From Misgurnus anguillicaudatus (taxonomy: Eukaryota > Chordata > Actinopteri > Cypriniformes > Cobitidae), in assembly GCF_027580225.2 (NCBI RefSeq), contig NC_073358.2, positions 11,459,001 to 11,523,000 on the forward strand: a DNA stretch of 64,000 bases, read 5' to 3'. How positions within the stretch are numbered: the stretch's first letter is position 1; each line of letters starts with the position of its first letter. Both the position numbers and the translations under genes were made by a program. This document shows, piece by piece, positions 47,421 through 58,900 of this stretch. The notes below the pieces were generated by a model that was given only the letters and a program-made list of their open reading frames with translations, ran no database searches and was not told the DNA's origin.

Positions 47421-47616
47421 TGTCACTGTTAATTGGTCTCCAGCATTGAAATGTTTCTCCAATAATGACTCTGGTTACATTACGTTCTTCTGACAATTTT
47501 CTCCTCTTATCAGCGACTTCAAAAAAAGTATTTCTTTTGCGTCCTCCTTCGCGTTTCTTCTCTACCATGCTGCAAATTCGAGGTGCAAACCAGGATCGAC
47601 AATGAAAACAAACCAA
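47421..47616 (-). pseudogene. Possible orphan first exon of a repeated gene
   Basis: On the minus strand an ORF MVCFHCRSWF through FQCWRPINSDR ends at a good donor (ACAG|gtaaca). The basic N-terminal part and a 'W' motif recall first exons of repeat-borne genes in fish, but no continuing exon is seen downstream. It could be chance. Confidence 0.3.
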
Positions 47617-47705
47617 AACTTAAAATGGAGTTTCATCCGCTATGCGCATGCGTCACCTGTGTAAAGTTACTGGAGCACACACGTCTCTCACAAGGATCGT
47701 AATGG

Positions 47706-47855
47706 CTTAGACAAAGACTGGGGCCATCAAGGAACCCCTCATCTAGAGGAACTGGCTGGCAGGCAGATCGCCAGACCGGGGCCATCAGGGATATATAGAG
47801 ATACAAATGGTACATCAGGGAGACCACCTAAACCCAGAGATAGGCCTTCAATGCG
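47706..47855. repeat. Third partial copy of a tRNA-array spacer segment
   Basis: This segment (ttagacaaagactggggccatc to aggccttcaatgcg) recurs at about 48646-48798 and 61443-61595. Confidence 0.85.
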
Positions 47856-47869
47856 TCCACAGGTCCACA

Positions 47870-49304
47870 GGTTATGGTTAGTTCTTACTGCATTTCATTT
47901 TGAGATTGTTCACATGAGCTATGTTTTTCACTTTCCTTTCATTTAATTTCTTGAAATGTGTTTTCTCATTGTGGGAGAGTGTCAAAATGAGTACTTGTCA
48001 ATAGTAGTATATGCTAAATGCTTGAAATTTACAACACACCTTGGCGTAAATGTTGATGTATTTTCTTAAATTTGCGTTCCTAACTAGCAGTCACCACAGT
48101 GGGCAGTTACTCAAAAAGCCATGTCTTCGATTTGCATGATGGCAAAGTTGCACATCAACCGCTGCAGGGGACATTAGTGAAGAATTGCCAATGACACTAA
48201 TGAAGAAGTGTCAGAAATGCCAAGTGGCTCTGGAATATCACTCACCATTCACTCTATCCTAGAAGACTCTTGCAAATGAAAGCATGTTGACACATCAAGT
48301 GACATCTAAGAAGCCATATAATGGTTGCATTTTCCAAGTTTTGATTTTAGATTGAGAAAAAGTTCTGATTAATCATCTGACACCAAATTGGACACCATGC
48401 ATCCCTAGCTACATTTTAGTCTCATAGCTCCAGGCACCTCAGGGTACCTACTGAAGCCCAGTGGCCAGTATGGTGCACCTTTCCTGGCTAGGAGGGAGTA
48501 GTACAAATAGCGTGGTTGTTTTCCAGGGTTCTGGACACACCAAAGCAAAGGTAGCACAATCTGATAGCTAGCAGAATGTGACAGAATACCGGACTTCCAG
48601 GGTGTTCAACCTGGCGGCCTACACCAAACAATGTGCATCTTTGTTGGCTTAGACAAAGACTGGGGCCATCAAGGAACACCTCACCTAGAGGAACTGGCTG
48701 GCAGGCAGATCGCCAGACTGGGGCCATCAGGGATATATGGAGATACAAATGGTACATCAGGGAGGCCACCTAAACCCAGAGATAGACCTTCAATGCGGAT
48801 ACAGAGCCTTGTGATTATTACGCTATCTCTTCGTTGTGTTGATATTTGTGCATTTGTCAGAAGCTTTCATCCAAGGCAACATGCATTCAATGTACACATT
48901 TTTGTCAGCACATGTTTTCCAGCAAGCCGCAACCTTTTGCAAAGCTGCACAAATCGAGACACAGGAACACAGTTAACTTCGGTTAAGGTCAAAAATGCAT
49001 ACTTTCCACTCAAGTAGACATCTGAAAATCAATTTGAAAAATACGTGTGGACAAACAGAAATTTCAATCTTGTCTTGCCTGGCCAAAGAGAAATAAAAAC
49101 ACATTGAAAGAAATTCTAACTGAGGTTGTCATATGTTGTGCATGAAAGATTTTAGGCGTGTGATTTGTTCTGTTGCATTTTCTTTGAAATTATTTGAAAT
49201 GTGGCACCCTGTAGGCCTTTTGTCACTGTTAAGAGATATGAGGGCTACCGTTGCCGTTTGTCATGGACATTTCTGTCCTGCCTTTAAGCAACGAGTCTAA
49301 AGAA
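47870..49304. other. Non-coding spacer of the left tRNA unit
   Basis: Apparent ORFs here (48488-48769 and 48631-49017) are duplicated unchanged in the right unit only because the DNA is. No protein motif is seen. Confidence 0.6.
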
Positions 49305-49376
49305 GGGCTCGTCCAGGATTTGAACCCGGGACCTCTCGCACCCTAAGCGAGAATCATACCCCTAGACCAACGAGCC
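49305..49376 (-). tRNA. tRNA-Pro(AGG), left copy
   Basis: 72 nt with anticodon loop TTAGGGT, and A box TGGTCTAGGGG and B box GGTTCAAATCC in place. One T-stem pair is a G-U wobble (ctgg for ccgg). No strong TTTT terminator follows. Confidence 0.93.
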
Positions 49377-49473
49377 AAGCTGCCGAGGCGCTCCAGCAGA
49401 ACCTCCGGGATACGTATTTTCACCACTACGCAGCCGGCTTCCACAAGCCAAAGCAGTCACCTGGCTTCCTTAA

Positions 49474-49526
49474 GTTGAATTAGCTCAGCATGCGAGAGGT
49501 AGCGTGATCGATGCCCGCATTCTTCA
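49474..49526 (+). pseudogene. tRNA-Ala pseudogene with internal deletion, left copy
   Basis: The 5' end (gaattagctcag) is joined directly to the anticodon 3' stem (catgcgagaggtag), losing the D arm and anticodon stem. The 3' end is cattcttca, with a mismatch in the acceptor stem. Confidence 0.8.
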
Positions 49527-49930
49527 CGTGAGTGTGATTTGGTGCTCATTTCTTTGACGCGACTCACCGGGCCATCACAGTAGGCGTGCACTCCCTGTGG
49601 TAGCGTTTGCGGCTCACACATGCAGAAAAGGGCTTTGATAGGTCTTGCTCATGTATTTTGCCAACTTGTCCTAGCCTCTGTCTTCAGTATGGCACCTGAA
49701 CATACACACAAAAGTATCCCATATGTATATTTTATTCGCAAAGCAAGACCGAGCACAAGCTTAACTTTCTGAGATCATTTAGTTGCTTCTCAAATTGGAA
49801 TAAGTGTACATCAACGTTCGTACTCCGGTCGAAAATCGATAGGTTTAAATGCACTTCTATGGTTGCTGCAGGCATCCCTATTCTGTACAGGTCACTACTG
49901 GAGTCTGGCTGCGTAAGAAGACTGAAAGTC

Positions 49931-50002
49931 GGGCTCGTCCGGGATTTGAACCCGGGACCTCTCGCACCCGAAGCGAGAATCATACCCCTAGACCAACGAG
50001 CC
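49931..50002 (-). tRNA. tRNA-Pro(CGG), left copy
   Basis: 72 nt with anticodon loop TTCGGGT. Acceptor and T stems are fully paired. Confidence 0.94.
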
Positions 50003-50582
50003 TAGCGCTGCAGCTTCCACTACGTCCAGCAGCTACTTCCACACTTAGCCAGCAGTTCTTCAGTTTGGCAACTGAGCACACACATGAAATGCTTCCATAC
50101 GTATATTCATTCACAAGCAGCTGGAGGTTTAAATTCCAAGGGTGTTTAGTTGCAATTTAGTATGGGAAACATTTTCTTTTAACGTCCATTTGTCTTCCCG
50201 TCATTTCTGGTAAGTTTATTATTACATTTTACTTTAAGATTGTAAACATGACCTGTGTGTTTCCTTTGGCCTGTACACATGAGCCGTGTATTTGACGTGG
50301 CCTGTTCTTTGGCCTAAGCATAGATTTTTTGTTCATTTTAAGGTTTAATACATGCTTAACTTGTTTTGTTGAATTGTACTTGTATTTACTGAAATTTGAC
50401 ACCTTGTATACTGTTGGCCCAATGTGACTGTCAAAAGAATGAAGTGCTAATGTGGCTTAAATTACCTCATATTTAGTTTACAGTGTGAGCGCTCTGGTTG
50501 AAAAATGGTGGGGGGTCGTATTGGGGGGAACAAACATTGGCCCGCCTGACACGGTTTTGCTTGGAAAGCCCAAAAGTCCGGC

Positions 50583-50654
50583 AGGTCCCACAGAGACTTG
50601 AACTCGGGTCGCTGGATTCAGAGTCCAAAGTGCTAACCATTACACCATGGAACC
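50583..50654 (-). tRNA. tRNA-Gln(CTG), left copy
   Basis: 72 nt with loop CTCTGAA. The T loop TTCAAGT is intact, but one T-stem pair is mismatched (ctctg opposite ccgag). TTTT follows downstream on the minus strand. Confidence 0.92.
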
Positions 50655-50750
50655 CTTTTGATGTTGGGAACCTGGCCCACTGGGTCACGGAGAAAAGGTC
50701 ACTCTGCTTGGGCCATATAGGAAAAATAGCTCTCAGAAAAGGGCTTGCAA

Positions 50751-50823
50751 TGCCGAAACCCGGGATCAAACCAGGGACCTTTAGATCTTCAGTCTAACGC
50801 TCTCCCAACTGAGCTATTTCGGC
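50751..50823 (-). tRNA. tRNA-Phe(GAA), left copy with B-box change
   Basis: 73 nt with loop CTGAAGA. The T loop reads TTTGATC instead of TTCGATC, changing the conserved C56 of the B box. A TTTT terminator is present downstream. Confidence 0.85.
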
Positions 50824-50897
50824 CAATCTCCCGCTTACTGCACGGAAATTCCATCAAAATTCACAACAAGCAGCAGAAAGCGGCAGAGAAAATCTCA

Positions 50898-50920
50898 TGG
50901 CCCGTACGGGGATCGAACCC
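50898..50920 (-). pseudogene. tRNA-Ile 3' end fragment, left copy
   Basis: Only the T arm and 3' acceptor strand (cgggttcgatccccgtacgggcca on the minus strand) remain recognisable. The upstream half is replaced by unrelated sequence. Confidence 0.65.
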
Positions 50921-51070
50921 GGCCACTTGGGTGCAAGCTGTTCGGCCAAGGGTTGTGCTAGTGCTGTTGCATCAAGTGGCAAATCTGAAAACTCGAACCC
51001 GGCCACTTGGGTGCAAGCTGTTCGGCCAAGGGTTGTGCTAGTGCTGTTGCATCAAGTGGCAAATCTGAAA
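50917..51070. repeat. 77-bp tandem duplication in the left unit
   Basis: ctcgaacccggccacttggg to caaatctgaaaa occurs twice head to tail here, but once in the right unit. Confidence 0.85.
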
Positions 51071-51072
51071 AT

Positions 51073-51137
51073 GGGCTGGTCCGGGATTTGAACATCACGC
51101 GCCCATAGCGAAAATAACACCCCTAGGCCAACGAGTC
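51073..51137 (-). pseudogene. tRNA-Pro(TGG) pseudogene, left copy
   Basis: The A-box part (CGTTGGCCTAGGGG), a TGG anticodon loop and the 3' end (caaatcccggaccagccc) remain. The variable/T-stem region is shortened and the anticodon stem is mispaired. Confidence 0.75.
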
Positions 51138-51161
51138 GAGTGCCGCGGTCGTGTCTGGCAA

Positions 51162-51193
51162 GGGGAATTAGCTCAAATGGTAGAGCGCTCGCT
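51162..51193 (+). pseudogene. tRNA-Ala(AGC) 5' half, split by insertion
   Basis: Bases 1-32 of tRNA-Ala are identical to 63858-63889. After position 32 the sequence switches to GCGCAA and the inserted element. The 3' half is at 60381-60415. Confidence 0.95.
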
Positions 51194-51199
51194 GCGCAA

Positions 51200-52089
51200 A
51201 GGAAGGGGCCCAATCTTTGCGCCCCCGCACGCAAGCGAAACAGACGCAAAATGCGGTTACACGGCGCCAGATTTCGCCTGTAACAATATTCGGGATATTT
51301 TCCTGTGCGTTATGTCATGTTACAGTAGTTTTAGTTATATGTGAAACAAGTCACCCTCCGCGGGCTGGACTCGAACCTATGGTCTGCGTGACGAACTATC
51401 CAACAAATTTTTACAAAAAATGTACTGTAGTAAAACCATGGTTACCACAAATTAAACATGGTTTTGCTAATAGTAAACAATACACCAAAAAGCATGGTTA
51501 CTACGCTTTTACCACAAAAAAAACATGGTTAATTTAACTACGCTACTATTTAGTTATCTATATGGCATATCATTATATTGATTTATATTTATTACTTTGT
51601 GTATATTATTTTTTTTAAAAGAACATTACCTGCTTATATAAAAAGGAATAAAAACCATACTACACTTTTACCACAAAAAATATGGTTGATTTAACTATGC
51701 CTCTATTATTTATGATCATTATATTGGTTGATATTAATAATTTTGTGTATATTATTATTTAAAAGAATATTAGTTGTTTATGTTTATATAAAAATTAATA
51801 AAAAGCATGGTTACTACACTTTTACCACAAAAAACATGGTTCATTTAACTGTGCCTCTATTAGTTATCTACTATGACATATCATTATATTGATTGATATT
51901 CATTATTTTGTGTTTTTTCTTTTTTTATAGAATATTACGTGTTTATAAGGTAATGTAAGTAAAGTCAATTTTTTTATGTTTATATAAAAATGTTTCTTTA
52001 AAGATGTGTTTTTGTGTGGGATATGATTTGATTGATATGATTTATCAGATTTATTTATCAGATCCACAGACACTTCAGATGTAAAATGT
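51200..52089. other. 3' non-coding part of the insertion
   Basis: This includes the left end, a hairpin gcgcaaag/ctttgcgc at 51194-51223, and the tandem repeat at about 51480-51940. No gene is seen. Confidence 0.5.
51465..51940. repeat. About three tandem units of 130-180 bp
   Basis: The phrase catggttactac(a/g)cttttaccacaaaaa, followed by 'atatcattatattgatt' and 'ttattttgtgta', recurs three times in direct order. Confidence 0.7.
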
Positions 52090-52180
52090 TTTATTAAAAT
52101 AAATACACACAAATATTGAAATGATCACAGCACACACACGCACACATATGTACAATATATACAGGAAAGATGTTATTTAT
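52090..52180 (-). terminator. Poly(A) signals of the transposase candidate
   Basis: AATAAA on the minus strand occurs at about 52175-52180, sharing bases with the stop codon, and again at about 52090-52095. The second is the more likely signal because it leaves a short 3' UTR. Confidence 0.5.
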
Positions 52181-52927
52181 TGAGGTGGTGGAGTTTGACA
52201 TGTTTCTTGCTGGCGCTGCTCTGCCAACCATTCCTCTAAAGATTTGCCATTTGAGGCACGCAAGCAAAATGTGGCATTACCATATCGGCTATGGCCAAAC
52301 TCTTTCGTTTTGGGCTGCCCACATTTGCTGCACGTGTTAAAAGTAACCCCTCGCACATACTTCCTCTTCTGGACACCACTTTCATTCTCCATAGCCCGTC
52401 TGCGCCTGTTCCTTTGCGTGTAACGGGACACAGGTGCAGCAGACGCCGGAGCAGGCGGAGCTGGGACTGCACTGGATGTCGAAGCACCAGAAGGTGGAAT
52501 CACCACTGACACAGTCATGTCTGGATTAAAGACTACCGTGCCAAACGACAACCCCGGTGCTAAAATGTGCTTCACAACTCCTGATGCTGTGGGGGCGGGT
52601 GCGATGGGTGCTAAAATGTGCTGCATAACTCCTGATGCTGTGGGGGCAGGTGCGATGGGCTGCACAACTCCTGATGCTGTGGGGGCGGATGCAATGGGAA
52701 ACTCCCTGGTGGCAGCAGCTGGCTTTCGACCTGGTCGCAGAAGAGGAGCCTGTCCTTCACGATTTGGTGGAAGGAAAAATTGATGTTTTGGGCCTGATGT
52801 CGATGGCACTTCATTCAATTTTTCCCTCGGTGGAGGCAGGTGCGTATCAGCCACAGCAATTGGGTTAGATGGAGTCAGACCCTGACCGAGGACGCCCATT
52901 TCCTGTCTATTCTTCCACTTACGAAAC
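52177..52927 (-). CDS. Transposase candidate, last coding exon
   Basis: Residues 1267-1516: FRKWKNRQEMG, APAPTASGV repeats, a basic patch (RNRRRRAM) and a CxxC-H-C cluster (CSKCG, GHSRYGNATFC). The stop TAA overlaps an AATAAA. Confidence 0.85.
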
Positions 52928-55900
52928 CTGAAAAAATTAATTTTTATTATATATATGTATGTCAGTATTCAGTTAATTTGAAGCGAATGATGTGCCATGC
53001 TTACCACTGAGTGAGTGTCCTATGGTTTATCTCAAACAGCTGGATCGTTGTTTCATCCATCAGAGTGGGATTGTTAAGCACCAACTCTCGGATGTGGTGG
53101 TAATCTGAAAGAACTTTAGACCACCTGGGGGTGCAAACTCCATCTTTCTTGGTTGGCGACTTGTGTAAAGCACACAACTTCATACAAATGGTATTAACCA
53201 AGCGGTTGGCGTCGGGCCACTGCGCTGGACCCCCAGGATGTCCAATCAGACACCGTTTCACACTCTCCACACCTGGTGTGACTCCAGACCGCTTCGGTGC
53301 CTTATAGCGCCCCTGTGTCAGCTGAGGCTGATGTCGAGGCTGATAGTTGATCCGCTGCTTATCGAAATCTAGGAGAGCTGTCCACAGCTGGATGGCCTCT
53401 GTCACCTGCTGGTCAGTAAGGTAAGGAGCCTCACGAAGACCCACCAGGTAACCAGCCAAATCCTGGACCTTGTCCCACCCAGCGATGCCATCGGGTCCAA
53501 TGACTGCTCCCTAGTAAATGCAGATTTATGTTAATTTATGTGGAGTAAAACGAGATTAAAATGAGTTTTTTTTTTTCAATTGCTAACAAGCATTGTTTAA
53601 GTTCAATACTAAGGGGGCATTTAAAAACTGTACACAGTCGAAACCTGTCACAGCAGGAACAAGTAACTAACCCAACAGGGTTGGACTTCTCATTAATGTC
53701 ACTGTGCTGTAATGAGGTTAATATGATCCATCAGTTCAATGCATTCAATATCCACATCTTCCAAAATTCTTCTGTCATTTATGCTTTACCACTTGCAAAA
53801 CACAATGTATTATGTATACTATCTACATTTCTCAAATGCTAACACACTGCTTTTGAAATTGTTATAAACATTTTCGAAAGAATAATGGCAAATTGAATCC
53901 ATTTCTTCAGTAATTGTTTTAAAATATAGAAAATTGTAGCAGAAAATAAAATAGTAATCATTCTAAGCTAATTGCAGTTTTACTTGAAAGCCAACCCAGG
54001 TGTTCTGCTCTAGTCTCATTACCATGATTTACAGTATTAGAAGGGGATATCTTGGAACTTATTTAGCAATTTTGCAATATGGATAAAAGAAGACAGGTTG
54101 GTAAGGAAAGTAGATTGGTTCAGAGAGGGAGAGTATGTGGAGGAATGCTTGTTAGCAATTGAAAAAAAGACCTTAGAGTGTCTTACCTGAGCCTCGTCGG
54201 AAATACTGCTTCCAGTGTCAGATGACTGTGACAGTACTGAAGGGGCAGGGGCAAGATGCTGTTGTTCTCCACCAGGAGATGATGATGTGGACGGCTCAGC
54301 CAGTGACACATCAGCCATCGATGCTGGGGACTGATGCAGAGGCAAAGATGAGGGGCTGTTTTCAAGATCACGGCAAGGGTCATCCTCATACAGCACTGGA
54401 ACTGTGATGTCCTCCATGATCTCTTCCTCAAACCCCTCATCTTGCAGGTCCTGATCATCAACTTCCTCCACCAGCCTGTCTTCCTCCTCTGGGTTCTGGA
54501 GCACTGGAGTAAGTGTTTTGCCAGTCTGGCTGTAAAGGTACTCCATTCCTAGCAATTCACCTACAAGGATAAAAAAGTGTTGTTAATCATTTGTCTAGTC
54601 TAGTACATTAAAAGCTAAATAGATAACTTAGTAGAATATTACAAAAGAACAAATTATTGAATTTCTTGCCTGTATATGCTCCATGAGGGCGATAGCGCTC
54701 ATCCCAGGGCTTTCCGAAGACAGTTCGGGAAAGCTTGTCCACAGCCTCTTTCATGGCACTGCCATATGTCCGGATGGAGGACGCTCCTTTTATGGCATCT
54801 TCCATCCTGTCATCATTCCAGCACATCAAGCCCTCAAGAAGATAGGCCTGAAAATGTGAATCACTGGCACTGGTTCCTAAAAGTCAGATAAACAAAAATG
54901 GTTATATGTGTCACACATGTACAAGATATGTGCTGCACATGAGGTGCTATGTAATTACATAAACAATTATTGGTATTATAACCAGAGTTACTAGTGACTG
55001 GCAAGACAGCTTTGTCAATGCTTATGACATCAGAAAAGAACTGTGATATTACTGTAGAGTGTGACATTTATTGATGTGACATTACTTTAAAAAAAATTTC
55101 ATCCATATGTATGTAATACCTGGAATAAAACGGTTTAGGTGGAGGTGGAATGACTCCAAAGAGGTAGAGCCACGGGCACATCTGTAGCAGCACAGCTCCA
55201 CACTGCCTTTCTTCAGTGTCCCTGTCTTCATGTAGAGGGGAAAGTTCTCTGGGTCTTGGATACACTGTACGTGCTTCCGCGGTTCTTTCCATATCTGCTG
55301 GATTCGTTCATGGTCCAGCAGAGGAACTCCCAGAGTGTCTTTACCACTCGCACTGTCAAACAGATCAACCAGAGATCCAATTAATCTGGTGGTCTCCTCC
55401 ACACCCCTGGTCCTCCTCCGGCAGTGCAGTGCCAACTCTCTCCGGGTAATGCGGGAACTCAGCGCCTTTCCTGAGATGTGGCCGGCCTTCTTTGCTGCCA
55501 GCTCACCCTCCTTTGCACGGTGAAGAGCAGCCACATCATCTGAATCCCACTGAAAGATGCACATGGACAGACGTGCCATGAAGGTCCCGTAGAGCGGATG
55601 AGCCTCTGTCGTGACACCTGCAGCAAATCGCCGCATGAAATGCCAGATGTCAAGGCGCACTTCAAGCTCATCCCACTCCGAAAACATGACCTTCACCTGA
55701 GACTTGCCATGAAGACTGCAGCAATCTCTGTCCACGTACATCACTTTCGGTGCTGCCTCTCCTGCCTCCCGGTAGCGTTTCATTAGGCCAGCTGCCATAG
55801 GGTGCAGTCCATGTCCCTCTGCGGCTGTCAGCACAGAGACAAGGACTTGGCCGTGTTCGTTTCCAACATTTGTGCACCAGGCAGCTGTTCCTGCAGCAGC

Positions 55901-58900
55901 ACCGGCAAGTTTCTTTGTGACCTATTGCAAAAAATAAAATAATTAATTGTTTATTATGTATACACACTTTTCCATATGGCAAATTTCTGGAAACAGGGAT
56001 GTGTTACCTTCTTTGTGGAGTCCATCTTTAGAACACAGCCCAAGACAGATGTAATTTTGGCTTTGACCTCGTGCAGTCGGCCCAGAACATCCCTGGCGTA
56101 CACGGCTAACAGCCACTTAGGTTTAGGTAGGGCAGGTAAAGAGGGAGGCTCGGCAAACACAGGTGGCTGCACAAGGAAGGACCTTGTAAATGGTTCACAG
56201 GCAGTCAGGTACTGAAGGACACGCTGTGTCCATGCCTCACTGTGTTGTTCCATGAGCTTCTTGTACAGCTGTGTCTCGCTGTTGCCCTGTGTCCTCTCCC
56301 TCATCATCCTCAGCACCCGGTTGTCACATGAGTATCTAAAAAACAACAGTATAATCATGCAAATGCTTTATTTGGTAAAAAGAATCACAAATTAAAGTGC
56401 CTAATAATGAATGATTGCCATTATGAATTACCTGTATGTCAGCAAAGCTGGAAACTGACTGCGGTGGCCCATATCCAGTTGCCCCAAAATGTCCTCGGAC
56501 CAGGCGGGATATTTCTTTTTGCAGCGTTTGCACTCCAGATACTCAGTGGCAAGATCATACCAACCGTCGATGTCCAAGACTTTGCGCACGGTACGGTAAA
56601 GTCCTGCGGCTGTTAGTTTGTGCTTATCACAGTCTGGTCGAACACAGACAAGAGGAAATCGCCACATCTTGAGCGGCATCCATAAGAAAAGGGGCCGACA
56701 GAAGAAGAGGTCAGGTGAGGCGGGCGGCTGAGTGTGAATTAAAGGGACCTGAGGAGGATACCACCAAAGCTTCAGTTGGGACACTAGTTCTGGCTTGCCG
56801 GTTCGCGGGTTGGCCTTAAATAGTGTGTTCCGTATCCACTCATGCTGGAAAGGTGGAAGATGATCTTTCCAGTGAACTGGAAGCTCAGCTGGTGGTGGAT
56901 GATGTGGAAGACCTGGTGCTTTTGCTGTTTCCGCTGATGGAGACGGACCAGAACAGGTCTCTGAGTGAATTAAAACAAAAACAATATAAGGATGAATGTT
57001 GCATTTCATAGTAAAATACCACAAAGCAGCCCACAAACAGTCTGCGAAGCAGAATTTTGGACAAGTATTAATAATTATTAGGATTAGATTTAGGAATAAC
57101 AGTGAGGAAAATGGTACTAGTGTTAAGAAGCAAAGAACCCAGTGTACACTTTATTAATGTAAGATCCCAGCAAGCAATTTTGACTAAAATAAGGCAGAAT
57201 TTGGGCTGCTCATGAAAGTCTAACAGATGTCTAACCATAGCACACAAATAGATGATACAAGAAATATAAAAGAAATGAAAGCAAACACCTTGAACACCTG
57301 TTGACTTTGCTTACATAATGGAATATCATACATCTCAAAGTTATTTAGGCAAGAACAGCATAAAAATGTATTCAAGGTTATTTTAGGGTAGAAGTGGATT
57401 AATCATAGCTGGACTACATTGGGTTTCGGTTTTTGCTTGCTGGGATAAAATGTTGATGTGTAAATTAGATAGAATGGAGCAAGGATATGAGGCGTGGAGA
57501 ATTCAGTATAAATGAATGATGCCCACAGACATGAAGCATGCACACAGACACATTAAGGAAAAGATGTTCCTCTAATAATTACAACAATGATCCCAACCAT
57601 CCTGTCTGCTAAGGTGGAGCTAAAGAGTGAGTGAGAAGTGCAAGCGGTGTGAAGAAGTTATGCAGTGATTGTTTAACAACGGGTACGTTCGGAAACCCAA
57701 ATACACTGACACCTTTAAACATCCTTACGGTTTCGAAGAAATGCGCTCAAAGCATACATCCAGCTTGAGGCAAGATCTGACATAATTCTGTATTGTAAAC
57801 AAAAAATTGTTAAAAATGTTGATTATTTAAAAAAAAAATGTTCTGCTTTTGCGTTTTCACAAAAACATTCTTATAATATTTGCATGTGTGTCATATGCCA
57901 CACCTGTATTTAGCTGTGCTTCACATTGTGATGCAGCAAATACCAGTTCCTCATCATCATCATCTTCAGCAGGGGAAACGGAAGTGCCTGGAGCACAAAT
58001 AATAATAAAAATGTTTTTATGTTATGTTGTTCACCGTAAACTTATGAGACAAATGTAGGTAAGATGGTGCTTACCAGTAGTGAAAAGCTGCCTTCGGGTC
58101 AAATGTGTGACTGGGGGTTCTGCTGCTGGAGGAGGTAAAGTGGACTGCAGCAATGGATCTGGAAACAAAAAACAAATTTGCCATAATGATAAATAAATAC
58201 ATGTAAAACTGCTGTAAGGAAAATTCAATATTCACACAGTCCTACTCACAGTGTTTCACTGGTGACATGAGTTTTCTCGCCAGGTGTGAAGGAGACAAAT
58301 GTTTGCCACGCGTCAACAGTGCTTTCACAGTGGCGCTCTGGTGTACACCAGTTTTGTTGGCTGCGGGTGGAGGTACAGAAGAACTGGGGGTTGCAGGTGA
58401 AGGTGCAGAGGCACTGGAGGTTGCACGTGGATGTACAGAGGAACTGGAGGTTGCAGGTGGAGGTGCAGAGGCACTGGAGGATGCAACTTGAGGTGCAGGC
58501 TGGCATACACGGGTGCCCACAGCAGAAGCCTGTCTTTTCAAGACATACGTCTTGAAAATGGCCATGTTGGTGTTGGGGTTGGGATTTGCCTTTATCAGGT
58601 ACCTGATGAGGGCTTGGGCCTGCTTGCTCTGGTCCTCATAAACATCCTTCATGGACCGGCCCTGGAAGTCACCAAACTCCACCATCAAGCAGCCTTGGTC
58701 TCCAGTTGCATGGGCTTCTGCTTGCATTTCCTGCTTTCTCTTATACTTCTCCACTTCTTCTGCCATCTCTCTTATAAGAGAAGTATACTGCAGGTACAGC
58801 TGTTTGTTTTCTGACAGCGGGTTTGGATGGGCTTTCTCACTGGAACTGCTAAGCACCAAATACACTGCATACCCCAGAGAGTTTTCCAGGAGCCATCTAA

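Larger units (their letters stand above)
47862..51193. repeat. tRNA array, left unit (3.3 kb of it before the insertion)
   Basis: This is near-identical to 60693-63889. Differences include a 36-bp segment near 48000 present only here, a 77-bp tandem duplication (50917-51070) present only here, and scattered single bases. The unit continues at 60381 after the 9.2-kb insertion. Confidence 0.93.

Noticed and set aside
48488..49017. ORFs of 93 and 128 codons conserved between the two tRNA units
   Set aside because: The whole DNA segment is duplicated, including non-coding parts, so conservation is not evidence of coding. No motif is present.
49732..50160. ORFs reading through tRNA genes (ARPGFEPGTSRTR and similar)
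   Set aside because: These are translations of tRNA genes and their flanks.
51355..51400. tRNA-like B box (ggttcgagtcc on the minus strand)
   Set aside because: No acceptor, D or anticodon stems could be paired around it; probably chance or a very old remnant.
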